Assembly: GCF_039536245.1 (NCBI RefSeq) | Contig: NZ_BAAAYN010000005.1 | Coordinates: 1-64,000 of the forward strand | DNA from: Cryptosporangium minutisporangium | GTDB taxonomy: Bacteria; Actinomycetota; Actinomycetes; Mycobacteriales; Cryptosporangiaceae | Direction of reading: 5' to 3' | DNA length: 64,000 nt | Part shown: positions 1-8,963 of the stretch, piece after piece | How the letters are laid out: each line of letters opens with the position of its first letter | How positions within the stretch are numbered: position 1 is the first letter of the stretch | Translations under genes and position numbers: made by a program | The notes under the pieces: generated by a model | The model's database searches: none | What the model was told of the DNA's origin: nothing | Seen by the model: only the letters and a program-made list of their open reading frames with translations

Positions 1-318
1 CAGGATCAAGGGGCAAGACCCGCGTTCGCGTCGGACCTTGTTGTGCCGCTCCTGCTAGTAGAAAACCGTTTCCCGACGCATCATGTTCTGCGCCGGGACC
101 AGCAGCAGTCGCGCGCCGGCTCGGGCGATCGCTGCAGCTGCCGCCGAGACCTGGGTGTCGGAGCAGATGTTGATCCCGAACCTCACCCCGCGGCACACGA
201 ACGTAGGAAAGGCATCGCCCGCGGTGAACAGCGACTCCTCGTGAACGACGCGCACCGCTGCGTCCACGTCACCGAGGATCTCCGCCGTCTGACACGCGCC
301 TTCCCGCATGGCCTCCAT
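1..318 (-). pseudogene. Nitrilase/carbon-nitrogen hydrolase fragment with in-frame amber stop
   Basis: The minus strand encodes a piece of a carbon-nitrogen hydrolase. The segment FVCRGVRFGINICSD contains the catalytic-cysteine region of the family (xICxD), and ARLLLVPAQNMMRRE is the following conserved strand. Reading is interrupted by TAG at 55-57, exactly where relatives carry an aromatic residue. Beyond the stop the same frame continues with QERHNKVRRERG, which resembles the family's (W)KERHN-VRxERA stretch, to the window edge. The N-terminal third, with the catalytic Glu and Lys regions, is missing or frameshifted upstream of 318. I read this as a decayed gene. A functional amber readthrough is unlikely because the N-terminus is also lost. 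Confidence 0.6.
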
Positions 319-421
319 TAGCCCCCGGCGGGACCGCGCGCGGCAACCACACGAACGTCCTATGCAGCTGCGCGGATCGGTCTCGGAGGGCTGACACGCG
401 CTGACGGCAAGCTTTGATCCG

Positions 422-793
422 CTACCGGGGGTCGTCGGTTTCCCACGCGTATCGGAACTGCCCGGGGCTAAGCCGCCAGAGTCGGAGCACCGCGAGCAAC
501 TGCGACTCGTCCACCGCCAGCGCGCTTCTCATGAGCATGGCACCCACGTCGTAGTCGAATCCGTCGATCCGATCGGCGTCGTACTCCCAGTGCTCAACGC
601 GAAAACTACGTCCGTGATCGCTGTGGACCCACCCCTCACGGCGGGCGTATTCGTCAACCGGGGCCTTGCTGGGGGTGATGCTGACAAACGCCCGCCGGGC
701 GGTGCCCGAGCTCGGAACCTCGGCCGCCAAACGCCGGCCGAGCCTCAAGGTCGAAGCTTTGTCCAACGGCCAGATGGAACGGTCGTCGGCCAT
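422..793 (-). CDS. Hypothetical protein, 123 aa
   Basis: This is a soluble, acidic protein with no signal peptide, membrane segment or family I recognise. The chosen start (MADDRSIWPLDK) leaves out an upstream extension whose composition looks non-coding. An earlier start at 871 is possible. The C-terminal half (about residues 60-115) is rich in aromatic and acidic residues (VEHWEYDADRIDGFDYD) and looks like a genuine folded domain. There is no good ribosome site. It lies between the broken nitrilase and the membrane protein ending at 890. Confidence 0.5.
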   Translation of the reverse strand: MADDRSIWPLDKASTLRLGRRLAAEVPSSGTARRAFVSITPSKAPVDEYARREGWVHSDHGRSFRVEHWEYDADRIDGFDYDVGAMLMRSALAVDESQLLAVLRLWRLSPGQFRYAWETDDPR

Positions 794-889
794 GCCCGTG
801 AAGGTATGCCAAGGCGCCACCTGATGCGACGTCTTCTCGTGCCGCCGCCAGGGCACCTGCTTGCAGCGCACCCTGCCGCAGCTGACCCA

Positions 890-1723
890 TTACGACGCGC
901 TGTGCGCGGCGAGGGAAGCCGAGCCGGCTGCCGCTGGCCGGCTGGAGAGTGCGGTGAGTAGGTGCTGGTGGCCGGCTGGTGTTCCGATTGTCGGGCGGGC
1001 GTCGGGGTGTTCGCGGTAGTGGCGCAGGGCGGCTGCGAGGAACACCTGGTCGATGTAGATGCCGCGTAGGTCGAGCGGGTACCACTCGTAGGGCGGCATC
1101 GAATGCCCGGCCAGAGCCGGTCCGGTGTAGGGGCGGCCGCCTGGGGTGGCGTGGCGGACGAGGAGCCAGAGGGTGTCACCCTGGATCGATGTGGTGCTAG
1201 GGCCGTCGGGTGCGAGGGCGTCCCAAGGAATGGTGCGTCGGAGCGTGAGGACGACGGCGTCGGACGTGAGGCGGAGCGGCGCTAATCGGTAGAGCGTCCA
1301 GATGTGGGCTGCGACGCAGCCAACCGTGAAGAGCACGACCACTGTGCGGACCAGGATGAGAGTGGCGTTGGCGAACAGTTCGGCGTAGAGGCGGGACGTC
1401 GCTACCGCCGCGATGCTCGGGGCGGCCAGGACGATCACCAGTCCGCGGAGCAGTGGGGTGTTCGGCGCCGCGAACGTCGGCTTGCCGCGGCGTCGGCTGA
1501 CCTGGAAGTAGGTTGGCGGCCGACGGTGCGCGGACCAGAACACGGCGACGTAGGCGATGACCAGAAGGACGCAGAAGCCGATCGGCGCGGCGATGAGCCA
1601 GCCGGGTAACTCCCGTAGGTGCTCGATCGACACGAGTTGGAGAGCGGCAACACTGGCGGCGGCCAGGGCGCCGAAGAGTAGCGCGACTGGTCGGCTGCGG
1701 CGGGTCACCGGGTCGATCGTCAC
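890..1723 (-). CDS. Membrane protein with PH-like domain, 277 aa
   Basis: Four hydrophobic segments can be seen, at about residues 13-30, 42-64, 92-110 and 122-142. A soluble C-terminal domain of about 130 residues follows. It starts RLAPLRLTSDAVVLTLRRTIPWDAL, a pattern (a strand with TxxxVVL followed by IPWDxI) typical of bacterial PH-like membrane-associated domains. The last 30 residues are low complexity. No neighbour suggests a function. The start is inferred from the first hydrophobic segment. The division into domains is seen in the sequence, while the PH-like assignment is an inference from strand pattern. Confidence 0.6.
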   Translation of the reverse strand: MTIDPVTRRSRPVALLFGALAAASVAALQLVSIEHLRELPGWLIAAPIGFCVLLVIAYVAVFWSAHRRPPTYFQVSRRRGKPTFAAPNTPLLRGLVIVLAAPSIAAVATSRLYAELFANATLILVRTVVVLFTVGCVAAHIWTLYRLAPLRLTSDAVVLTLRRTIPWDALAPDGPSTTSIQGDTLWLLVRHATPGGRPYTGPALAGHSMPPYEWYPLDLRGIYIDQVFLAAALRHYREHPDARPTIGTPAGHQHLLTALSSRPAAAGSASLAAHSAS

Positions 1724-1978
1724 CCGACGGAGTATGGAATGCGGTGATCCGCGACGGAAGCGCGAGCGGGGAGTTGCACCTTACCCGCAACCTGTCTGAC
1801 CAGCGTCGATCGGCCCGTACAAGGCTGGTGGGCCGGTCGGGGCAGCCGGTCCTTTCGACGACCGCGGCCGCCACCCTGTCGGAATCGCCGGTTCTCCTTC
1901 ACCGACAGCGCGGGTGACCGATGGTCTGGCAGGCTCGCCCCGTGGGGCCATGAACTGAAGGGCCGGAGACAACCGTTG

Positions 1979-2674
1979 ATGTGGAACCACAGTCGTCGTG
2001 CCCTGATCGCTACGTCGGCGGTGGCGGCTGTGCTCGTGGCTGCGGTAGCGACCGACGCCGGCACCGTGGCGCGGGGTGAATCGTGCGTGTTGCGGGTACC
2101 CGCGAAGGTCAACGTGGGGGCAACGGTGACCGCGACCGTCGCCGCTTGCCCCGCTGCGGCGCTGTCGGGATATCTGTCCTGGGTGCTGCGGGCGTCAGCG
2201 GACGACACGCTGTGGTTCTCCCGGGACGCCGCCGCAACCAACCCGACGGGGGGCCTGACCGACATCTACGGGGCCGAGGTTCCCGGCACGTACCGGTTCA
2301 GCGCGGCCGGATCGGACCACTTCTGCCAACCGGACTCCGCGGATTGCCCGACGGTGTCGCTTTCGGCCAACGTGGTCGTCGCGAAGTACCGGACCACGAC
2401 CGCGCTGCAGGTGGTCCGATCGACCGTCACCGGTAAACCGGTGACCAGACTCAGCACCCAGGTGCGCCGGTACACCCGGTTCGGGTCGGCAGGCCTCGGT
2501 GCCGCAACGGTCACCATCTACCGTGACAACAAGGTCCTCACGTCAACGAAGACCACCTCCGCCGGTGTGGCGACGGTCAGCGTCGCGGACACCAAGGGTT
2601 CCCACACCTACAAGGCCGTGGCCGCGGAGTCAGGCACGGCCTGGTCAGCGACCTCGAACACCGTCCGCAAGTAA
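1979..2674 (+). CDS. Secreted Ig-like-repeat protein, 231 aa
   Basis: An N-terminal Sec signal peptide (about residues 1-30: RR, a hydrophobic core ATSAVAAVLVAAVA, then an Ala-rich cleavage region) precedes two beta-rich segments. The second (about residues 140-230) reads like a bacterial Ig-like or Big_3 domain of the type found in actinomycete surface proteins: a long run of alternating T/V strands ending TYKAVAAESG. Four cysteines may form two disulfides. GGAG at 1965-1968 serves either TTG at 1976 or ATG at 1979. It is likely an exported structural or adhesive protein, and no catalytic motif is visible. Confidence 0.65.
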   Translation: MWNHSRRALIATSAVAAVLVAAVATDAGTVARGESCVLRVPAKVNVGATVTATVAACPAAALSGYLSWVLRASADDTLWFSRDAAATNPTGGLTDIYGAEVPGTYRFSAAGSDHFCQPDSADCPTVSLSANVVVAKYRTTTALQVVRSTVTGKPVTRLSTQVRRYTRFGSAGLGAATVTIYRDNKVLTSTKTTSAGVATVSVADTKGSHTYKAVAAESGTAWSATSNTVRK

Positions 2675-3049
2675 CAACGCACCGGCACGGGCAGCAGCCC
2701 CCAGCCCGAAATCCTGATCAGCGACATCCGCACGGCCTCAGAGGCCTCCGCTCCTAAGCGCTCGCGAAACGCACCTGTGTCGAGAGCGGCGGCCGGATCG
2801 AGGCCGAGCCCTTCCTGAACCCTGCTGGTGGAAGGAATCGGCCCCGGCGGCCATCCTCCGGTGCTGATGGGCGTCTGTAGGTGCGCTGGTCTGTTCCCTC
2901 GATTAGGCGACGACCCGCGAAGGGCCGGCGCCACGCTCAGGTATCCGTAAGAGCACGGCTCGCGGGCACCACAGCGGCGACGGCTCTAACACTGGCTTCA
3001 GGTTGATCAGGGAGAGTGAGCGGCAAAAGCATCGACTGGAGGGGGCCGC
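2675..3049. other. Intergenic region, no gene seen
   Basis: There is no plausible coding frame on either strand. Only the ribosome site GGAGGGGG (3038-3045) of the following response regulator stands out. No convincing terminator hairpin was found. Confidence 0.5.
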
Positions 3050-3742
3050 GTGCGGATCATGATCGCGGATGACGAGGCTGCCATCCGGGAGTCGCTGGAG
3101 CGGGTGCTCCAGGTCGAGGGTTACGACACCACCACCGTCGCCAACGGTCTCGCCGTACTCGACGGGATCGGTGGGGCCGACGGTGCGACGCTGGATCTGG
3201 TGATCCTCGACGTGATGATGCCCCGCCTCGGCGGGTTGGAGACCTGCCGGCGGTTGCGGGCCGCGGGCCGGGATCTGCCGGTGCTGATGCTGACCGCCCG
3301 TGACCAGGTCTCGGACCGGGTCGCGGGGCTGGACGCGGGCGCAGACGACTACCTGCCCAAGCCGTTCGCCACCGAGGAATTGCTGGCCCGAGTGCGGGCC
3401 CTGCTGCGCCGGCGCACGCCGACCGACGAGGAGCCGCAGATCCTGTCGTTCGCCGACGTCCGGATCGATCCCGACCGGTTCGAGGCGTGGCGCGGCGGGC
3501 GGCCGCTGCACCTGACCCGTACCGAGTTCTCCCTCCTGCAAGTCCTCGTGCGCAACGCGACTCGGGTCTTGACCCGCGACGCGCTGTTCGAGGCGATCTG
3601 GGGCTTCGACATGAGCGCCACCGCCAACAACCTGCAGGTGTACGTGAGCTACCTGCGCCGCAAGATGGAGGCCGCGGGTGAGCCGCGTTTGATCTACACG
3701 CTGCGCGGGCTGGGATACACGATGCGGGAGACTCCTCCGTGA
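3050..3742 (+). CDS. OmpR/PhoB-family response regulator, 230 aa
   Basis: The receiver domain occupies residues 1-120. It has the acidic pair in MIADDEAA, the phospho-acceptor Asp in LVILDVMMPR, the switch Thr in LTARD and the conserved Lys in LPKPF. A winged-helix DNA-binding domain follows at about residues 130-228 (RTEFSLLQ recognition region, LRGLGYTMR C-terminal hairpin). Translation starts at GTG with GGAGGGGG five bases upstream. The stop overlaps the start of the kinase gene by 4 bases (GTGA), so the two are co-transcribed and translationally coupled. The adjacent, convergent MMPL exporter is a plausible target, but that is inference. Confidence 0.93.
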   Translation: MRIMIADDEAAIRESLERVLQVEGYDTTTVANGLAVLDGIGGADGATLDLVILDVMMPRLGGLETCRRLRAAGRDLPVLMLTARDQVSDRVAGLDAGADDYLPKPFATEELLARVRALLRRRTPTDEEPQILSFADVRIDPDRFEAWRGGRPLHLTRTEFSLLQVLVRNATRVLTRDALFEAIWGFDMSATANNLQVYVSYLRRKMEAAGEPRLIYTLRGLGYTMRETPP

Positions 3743-5190
3743 GCAGGCTCGCCCGCCGGGAACCGCGCCGGCTGACCCGGTGGTGGCGCCGGCGGTCCCT
3801 GCGGACCAGGATGACGGTGATCGCGGCGACGGCCATCGCGGTCAGCGTGTTCGTGGCCTTCCAAGTGGCCAGCGAGCTCATGGACGGGCAGCTGCGAGAC
3901 GCCACCGAGCATCAGCTACGCGCCGACTCCCGCGTTCTGGCGACGGACGCGGAGCGCGCCGGTCTGGCGCAGCTCCGACTACCGCCGTATTCCGGATCCG
4001 GTCGGCTGGTGCGGGTCATCCTGCCCGACGGCTCGACCCGGACGCCGGCCGGCCAACCCGCGCTGCCCCCGGTCAGCAAGCGCGCCGGACGGGTTGCGCA
4101 GGGTGCGTCGAACGACCTGATGGAGTCGAGCGACAGCGACGAGGACGGCTACCTCATCTACACGTTGCGGGCGGGCGACGGCGCGGTCCAGGTGGCCCGC
4201 GCGGCCGACGACAGCCCGATCAACCAGTTCGGGTTCGGCATGTTCGTGATCGGGCTGCTCTGCGTGGTCGGCGGCGCCCTGGTCGGGCGGACCGTGGCGC
4301 GGACCGGGCTGGCACCGATCGACCGGCTGACCGCCGCCGCGGTCCGTGTCGCGCACACCCGGAATCTCGACGCCGACATCCCGGATGAGGGCGGTGGGGA
4401 GATCCAGCGGCTGATCCAGGCGATCAACGACATGCTTGCCGCGCTCCGGGACTCCCGGCGGGCCCAGCGGTTACTCGCCGAGGACGCCGCCCACGAGCTC
4501 AAGACCCCGCTCACCAGCCTGCGCCTCAACATCGAGCTGCTGGTCCGGCTCGACCGGCGCGGCACGCTCGACACTGCCCTCTCGGCGGAGAGCCGGACCC
4601 GGCTGCTCAACGATCTCGGCGCCCAGGTGGCCGAGTTGAGCACCCTCGCCGCCGAGCTGACCGACCTGGCACGCGGTGACGTCAGCGACGAGAGCGCCGA
4701 GCTGCTCGACGTCGCCGACGTGGTGCTGGCCGCCACGACCCAGGCGCGGTCCCGCGTGCCCGACATCGAGGTCGCGCTCGACGTGACCTCGGTGTGGGTG
4801 AGCGGGCGTCCCGCTGCGCTCCAGCGGGCGGTGCTCAACCTCATCGACAACGCCGCCAAGTGGTCCCCCGCGGACCAGCCGGTCCAGGTCCGGCTCCGTG
4901 CCGAGGGCACGTCGGCGCTGCTCGAGGTCGACGACGCCGGGCCAGGCATCGACGACGCCGACGTACCGCGGGTGTTCGACCGGTTCTACCGTGCCGACAG
5001 CGCCCGGGCGTTGCCGGGATCCGGTCTGGGGCTGTCGATCGTGCAGCGGGTGGTCTACGCCCACGGCGGACGGGCCACCGTCGGCCGCTCCGCACGCGGT
5101 GGAGCACTGCTTCGGGTCGACCTTCCGGCCGCGGCTCCGCCCGCCCTGATCTCGCGGCTCACCGCCGGGGAAGACACCGCGGCCCGCTGA
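3739..5190 (+). CDS. Two-component sensor histidine kinase, 483 aa
   Basis: This is a membrane kinase with TM1 at about residues 28-48, an extracytoplasmic sensor of roughly 105 residues, TM2 at about 155-178 and a HAMP linker. A HisKA domain carries the phospho-accepting His in AAHELKTPLTS. The HATPase domain has an N box (NLIDNAAKWS), a G1 box (DAGPGIDD), an F box (VFDRFYRAD) and a G2 box (GSGLGLSIV). All motifs are intact. GTG at 3739 overlaps the regulator stop. It forms a complete two-component system with the preceding gene. The sensor domain has no recognised ligand-binding fold. Confidence 0.93.
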   Translation: MSRLARREPRRLTRWWRRRSLRTRMTVIAATAIAVSVFVAFQVASELMDGQLRDATEHQLRADSRVLATDAERAGLAQLRLPPYSGSGRLVRVILPDGSTRTPAGQPALPPVSKRAGRVAQGASNDLMESSDSDEDGYLIYTLRAGDGAVQVARAADDSPINQFGFGMFVIGLLCVVGGALVGRTVARTGLAPIDRLTAAAVRVAHTRNLDADIPDEGGGEIQRLIQAINDMLAALRDSRRAQRLLAEDAAHELKTPLTSLRLNIELLVRLDRRGTLDTALSAESRTRLLNDLGAQVAELSTLAAELTDLARGDVSDESAELLDVADVVLAATTQARSRVPDIEVALDVTSVWVSGRPAALQRAVLNLIDNAAKWSPADQPVQVRLRAEGTSALLEVDDAGPGIDDADVPRVFDRFYRADSARALPGSGLGLSIVQRVVYAHGGRATVGRSARGGALLRVDLPAAAPPALISRLTAGEDTAAR

Positions 5191-5262
5191 CCCGCCCCGG
5201 CGGCGCGGCGCAGAACCACCGCGGCGCAGAACCACAGAGCGGCGACCGTCTGGCCCATGAAG

Positions 5263-5295
5263 GATCCGGGACGGGCTGGGTCCCCGTCCCGGATC
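5263..5295. terminator. Bidirectional terminator between convergent genes
   Basis: A 13-bp perfect inverted repeat (GATCCGGGACGGG at 5263-5275, its complement at 5283-5295) with a 7-nt loop lies between the kinase stop (5190) and the convergent MMPL stop (5314). There is no T-run, as is common in high-GC actinomycetes. Confidence 0.7.
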
Positions 5296-5313
5296 TCGTC
5301 CGTGCCGCCGCGC

Positions 5314-7461
5314 TCACCGTTGCAGCGCGGGCTCCTTGTCGTCGGCGAGCGACCGTTGACCGTCCGGCAGCTCAGCCGCTGGACGGGACAGCCGGCTCGG
5401 CCACCAGATCCGCCGACCGATCAGCAGGGTGAGGGCGGGCACCAGGACCGACCGCACCAGCAGGGCGTCGAGCAGCACGCCGAAGGCGACCAGGAAACCG
5501 ACCTCGATCAGCATCACCAGCGGAAGCGAAACGAGGACCGCGAACGTGGCCGCCAGGACCAGGCCGGCCGAGGTGATCACGCCACCGGTGGCGGAAAGGG
5601 CTTTGAGCGTGCCCTCCCTGGTGCCGAGACGCACGGTCTCTTCCCGGGCCCGGCTGGCCAGGAAGATGTTGTAGTCGACGCCGAGCGCCACCAGGAACAG
5701 GAACGCCAGCAGCGGCACCGAATAGTCGACCCCCTTGAAGCCGAGGATCGAGTCGAAGACGAACACACTGCCGCCGAAGGCTGCGGCGAACGAGATGATC
5801 ACGGTGATCATCAGGACCAGCGGGGCTACGATCGCCCGCAGCAGCAGCCCGAGGATGATCAGGACCACGGCGAGCACTAGCGGGATCACCAGCTTCTCGT
5901 CGCGGCTGGTGGTCACCTCGGTGTCGAGGTGCTCCGCACTCGGCCCGCCGACGATCGCTTCCGCCCCGTCCACCGCATGCACGGCAGTACGGACCCGCTT
6001 GATCGTGTCGTACTCGGCGGGGGTGTCCGGCGCGTCCTTCGGGAACACCGAGATTTCGGTCCAGCCGCCGCTGGTCTGACCCGGGGCGGCCATGGCCACG
6101 CCGCGAGTGCCCTTGACGACGTCGAGCACCCGCTCCTGGGATGCCGGCCGCGCGTAGATCGTCATCGGCTGACCGCCGAGCTCCGGGAAGTGCTGGCGCA
6201 GAACGGTGAAGCCGGTGACCGACTCCGGGGCGTTCAGGAACTGGTCCTGTTCCCGCAGGGCACCCGTGTTGCCCGACAGCCCGAGGACGAGCACGCCGAG
6301 GATTCCGAGCGAGCCGAGCGTCGCCACCCATCGGCGGCGGCCGATGGCGGTGCCGAGCCGTCCCCACAGGCCCGGCTTCTCCGCCACCGCCGCGCTCAAC
6401 CGCGGGATGGCCGGCCAGAAGATCCGCCGGCCGAGCACCACGAGCACCGCCGGGAACAGCGTCAGCATGGCCACCAGCGCGCACAGGATGCCGGCCGCAC
6501 CGATCGGGCCCAAACCGCTGGTGCTGTTGAGGTCCGCGACGAGCAGGCAGAGCAGGCCGGCGACCACGGTGGCCGCGGACGCGACGATGGCCGGCGCCGC
6601 GCCGCGTAGCGCGTGAACCATCGCGACCCGGACGTTCTCGTGGTGATGCAGACTCTCCCGATATCGAGCGATCAGCAACAGCGCGTAGTCCGTGCCGACG
6701 CCGAACACCAGGATCGTCAGCAGCGCCGAGTTCTGGTCGTTGACCACGATGCCGAAGCCCTTGACGAGCAGGTAGACGGTGGCCATCGCGGTCAGCGCGG
6801 CCGCGCCCACGGCCACCAGCGGGACGAACCACAACACCGGGCTGCGGTAGGTGAGGATGAGCAGGACCGTGACGACGATGATGGTGGTGAGCAATACCTG
6901 CAGGTCGATGCCGTCGAAGACGGCGTCCATGTCGCCGTCGATCGCGGCCGGGCCGGTCACGTTGAGTTCCAGACCGGCGGGGCGGTCCTTCGCGGCGTCA
7001 CGCAACGGGCCGACGATGGCCTCCGGTGCGCCGTAGGTGGTGCTCAGATCGAGGGTGAACATCATCGCCTTGCCGTCCTTGGACACCCTCGTCGGTGGGC
7101 CGTCGTCGTCCTCGCCGGCCGCCGCCGTCTTCGGCGGGTACCGCTTGGCAAGGGTGTCGTACTGGCGCTCGACCGTCGCGCGGTCGGCGTCGGTCAACCC
7201 GCTGGCGCGGTGATACACGAAGACGAACGTGTTGTCCTCGCCGCCGGGGCGACTGTCCTCCAGCACCGCCACCTTGGTGGACTCGGCGCCGGCCGGCAGG
7301 GTGTCCACGGCCTTGTCGGTGGTGACCGAGCTCAACTTTCCGCTGAACGGCACCATGACCACCGACAGCGCCACCCACAAGCCGATCACCAGCCACGGCA
7401 CCCACCGGCCGGCCAACCGAGCGGGCGGCGCTGCTCCGGGCAACGCTTCGTTGATTGACAT
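5314..7461 (-). CDS. MMPL/RND-family exporter, 715 aa
   Basis: This is an inner-membrane RND-superfamily transporter of the MmpL type: an N-terminal TM, a large extracytoplasmic loop (about residues 45-190), a block of TM segments, a second loop (about 400-520) and a second TM block, two repeats in all. Such proteins use the proton-motive force to export lipids, siderophores or polyketides. The start at 7461 (MSINEALPG) has a perfect AGGAGG seven bases upstream, which favours it over an in-frame start at 7485. The control region at 7486-7651 is shared with the divergent copper-monooxygenase-like gene. Substrate is unknown. Confidence 0.9.
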   Translation of the reverse strand: MSINEALPGAAPPARLAGRWVPWLVIGLWVALSVVMVPFSGKLSSVTTDKAVDTLPAGAESTKVAVLEDSRPGGEDNTFVFVYHRASGLTDADRATVERQYDTLAKRYPPKTAAAGEDDDGPPTRVSKDGKAMMFTLDLSTTYGAPEAIVGPLRDAAKDRPAGLELNVTGPAAIDGDMDAVFDGIDLQVLLTTIIVVTVLLILTYRSPVLWFVPLVAVGAAALTAMATVYLLVKGFGIVVNDQNSALLTILVFGVGTDYALLLIARYRESLHHHENVRVAMVHALRGAAPAIVASAATVVAGLLCLLVADLNSTSGLGPIGAAGILCALVAMLTLFPAVLVVLGRRIFWPAIPRLSAAVAEKPGLWGRLGTAIGRRRWVATLGSLGILGVLVLGLSGNTGALREQDQFLNAPESVTGFTVLRQHFPELGGQPMTIYARPASQERVLDVVKGTRGVAMAAPGQTSGGWTEISVFPKDAPDTPAEYDTIKRVRTAVHAVDGAEAIVGGPSAEHLDTEVTTSRDEKLVIPLVLAVVLIILGLLLRAIVAPLVLMITVIISFAAAFGGSVFVFDSILGFKGVDYSVPLLAFLFLVALGVDYNIFLASRAREETVRLGTREGTLKALSATGGVITSAGLVLAATFAVLVSLPLVMLIEVGFLVAFGVLLDALLVRSVLVPALTLLIGRRIWWPSRLSRPAAELPDGQRSLADDKEPALQR

Positions 7462-7500
7462 CAAAAGCCTCCTGACGAGTTGCATCGCTTGTCCGAGGCC

Positions 7501-7550
7501 ACTTCGTACCGAGCGAATCTGAGACGATCGTTAATCCTGCGCTCGGGCGC
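7501..7550. promoter_or_regulatory. Motif copy A in the MMPL upstream region (repeat of 9751-9800)
   Basis: The first 34 bases match 9751-9784 at 30 positions, beginning with an identical 16-base block (acttcgtaccgagcga). Similarity fades over the next 16 bases. It lies 40-90 bp upstream of the MMPL start, where a promoter or operator is expected. Confidence 0.6.
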
Positions 7551-7614
7551 GGTACGGCTCTCCAGGCGTGGTACCGCGGTACCGCTCACCTCCCGAGGAT
7601 GACGACCGCGGTAC
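7548..7614. promoter_or_regulatory. Cluster of CGCGGTAC sites, including a 14-bp palindrome
   Basis: GGTACCGCGGTACC at 7570-7583 is a perfect palindrome. The core CGCGGTAC recurs at 7548-7555 and within ACCGCGGTAC at 7605-7614. The cluster lies in the shared control region between the MMPL gene and the lipoprotein gene. It is a candidate operator array for an unidentified regulator, possibly the OmpR-type regulator at 3050. Confidence 0.5.
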
Positions 7615-7651
7615 GACGAAACCGGACGGAACCGGTCCTAGCGTTCGGGCT

Positions 7652-8857
7652 ATGAGGACACCTGACAGTCCACGGTGGAAGTTCGGTGCGGCCACCATGA
7701 CGCTGGTGGCGGCGTTCGCTGCCGTCACCGCCTGCGGGTCGGACGCCGACAACAGCGCGTCGCCCCCAGCGGCCGGCCCGCACAGCGCGCACTCGGGCGG
7801 GTCGTCGGGTCCACCGCAGCCGCTACGCGCCGGCGAGCGGTTCCTGGACCTGAAGATGGCCGAGGCCTACACGCCCACGCCGCCGGAGGGCGGCACGGAC
7901 GAGTACCGGTGCCAGGTGATCGATCCGGGCCTGACCAAGGCGGAATTCCTGACCGGGACCCAAGTCATGCCGGAGAACGTCGCCATCGCGCACCACGCCA
8001 TCGTGTATGCGGTGCCTCCGGGCGGTGCCGCCGCGGTGCGCAAGCAGGACGCGAAGACCCCTGGTCTCGGCTGGCAGTGTTTCGGCGGAACCGGTGTGGC
8101 CGGCGCCGAGGTCGAAGAGGGGGACGCGGCGTGGGTGGACACCTGGGCGCCGGGCGCCACGGAGACGCTGCTCGACCACGACGCCGGCTACAAGCTGGAG
8201 CCGGGCAGCCTGCTCGTCCTCCAGATCCACTACAACCTGCTCGCGACCGACGGCAAGCCGGGCGGGTCGGACCGCTCGGCGGTGCGGCTGCGGCTGACGG
8301 ACGGGACGCCGCAGACCCGGGAACTCGAAACGTGGTCGGTCGACGGGCCGACCGACCTGCCCTGCGCCGCCGACGAGTCGGGTCCGCTCTGTGATCGAGC
8401 GGCCTCGATCGCGGACGTGACGAAGCGGTTCGGGCCGGACGTCGGCGAAATGGCGGACCGTCAGGTGGAGGAGTGCAGCGGAGGCACGCCGAAGCCCGGT
8501 AACACCCAGACCTGCGACCACGAGGTGGAGGAGCCGATGACGCTGTTCGCCGGTTTCGGCCACATGCACATGCTCGGGCGGGCCTTGAAGGTCGAACTCA
8601 ACCCGGGCACGCCGAAGGCCAAGGTCGTGCTGGACGTGCCGCAGTTCGACTTCGACAACCAGCGGCTGATGAAGCTGCCGTCGCCGGTGGAGGTCGGTCC
8701 GGGGGACACGCTGCGGGTCACGTGTACGCACGACGCGGGGCTGCGCAAACAGCTGCCGCAGCTGAAGAAGCTGCCGCCGCGCTACGTGGTGTGGGGCGAC
8801 GGCACCAGCGACGAGATGTGCACGGGCATCATGACGGTCTCCCCCCGCACGTCCTGA
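7652..8857 (+). CDS. Copper type II monooxygenase-like lipoprotein, 401 aa
   Basis: The N-terminus is a lipoprotein signal ending in a lipobox (AVTAC, Cys about residue 28), so the protein should be anchored outside the membrane. The body resembles the PHM/DBH ascorbate-dependent copper monooxygenases. The expected ligands are visible in order: AHHAIVY (His-His pair of the first copper site), LQIHYN (its third His), GHMHMLG (HxH of the second site) and DEMC (the Met ligand). Relatives hydroxylate aliphatic carbons, but bacterial members are mostly uncharacterised, so the substrate is unknown. The start at 7652 is chosen because the signal peptide begins there. It is divergent from the MMPL gene. 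Confidence 0.75.
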   Translation: MRTPDSPRWKFGAATMTLVAAFAAVTACGSDADNSASPPAAGPHSAHSGGSSGPPQPLRAGERFLDLKMAEAYTPTPPEGGTDEYRCQVIDPGLTKAEFLTGTQVMPENVAIAHHAIVYAVPPGGAAAVRKQDAKTPGLGWQCFGGTGVAGAEVEEGDAAWVDTWAPGATETLLDHDAGYKLEPGSLLVLQIHYNLLATDGKPGGSDRSAVRLRLTDGTPQTRELETWSVDGPTDLPCAADESGPLCDRAASIADVTKRFGPDVGEMADRQVEECSGGTPKPGNTQTCDHEVEEPMTLFAGFGHMHMLGRALKVELNPGTPKAKVVLDVPQFDFDNQRLMKLPSPVEVGPGDTLRVTCTHDAGLRKQLPQLKKLPPRYVVWGDGTSDEMCTGIMTVSPRTS

Positions 8858-8868
8858 GGAAGCGTTGA

Positions 8869-8925
8869 ACGTGTGTGAGCGCAGCGGGGTCGACGAGCCG
8901 AAAACACCTCTGAGCTCACACACGT
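8869..8925. terminator. Inverted repeat between convergent genes
   Basis: ACGTGTGTGAGC (8869-8880) pairs perfectly with 8914-8925 across a 33-nt loop. It lies between the lipoprotein stop (8857) and the convergent NarL regulator stop (8964). It is probably a bidirectional terminator, though the loop is long. Confidence 0.45.
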
Positions 8926-8963
8926 GTACGGTCGCGCCCTCGACGGACGCGCGAGATGAAGCG

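Noticed and set aside
5205-5240. Tandem gcggcgcagaaccac repeat after the histidine kinase gene
   Set aside because: Two copies of only about 15 bp in a short spacer. Not enough for a CRISPR or regulatory call.
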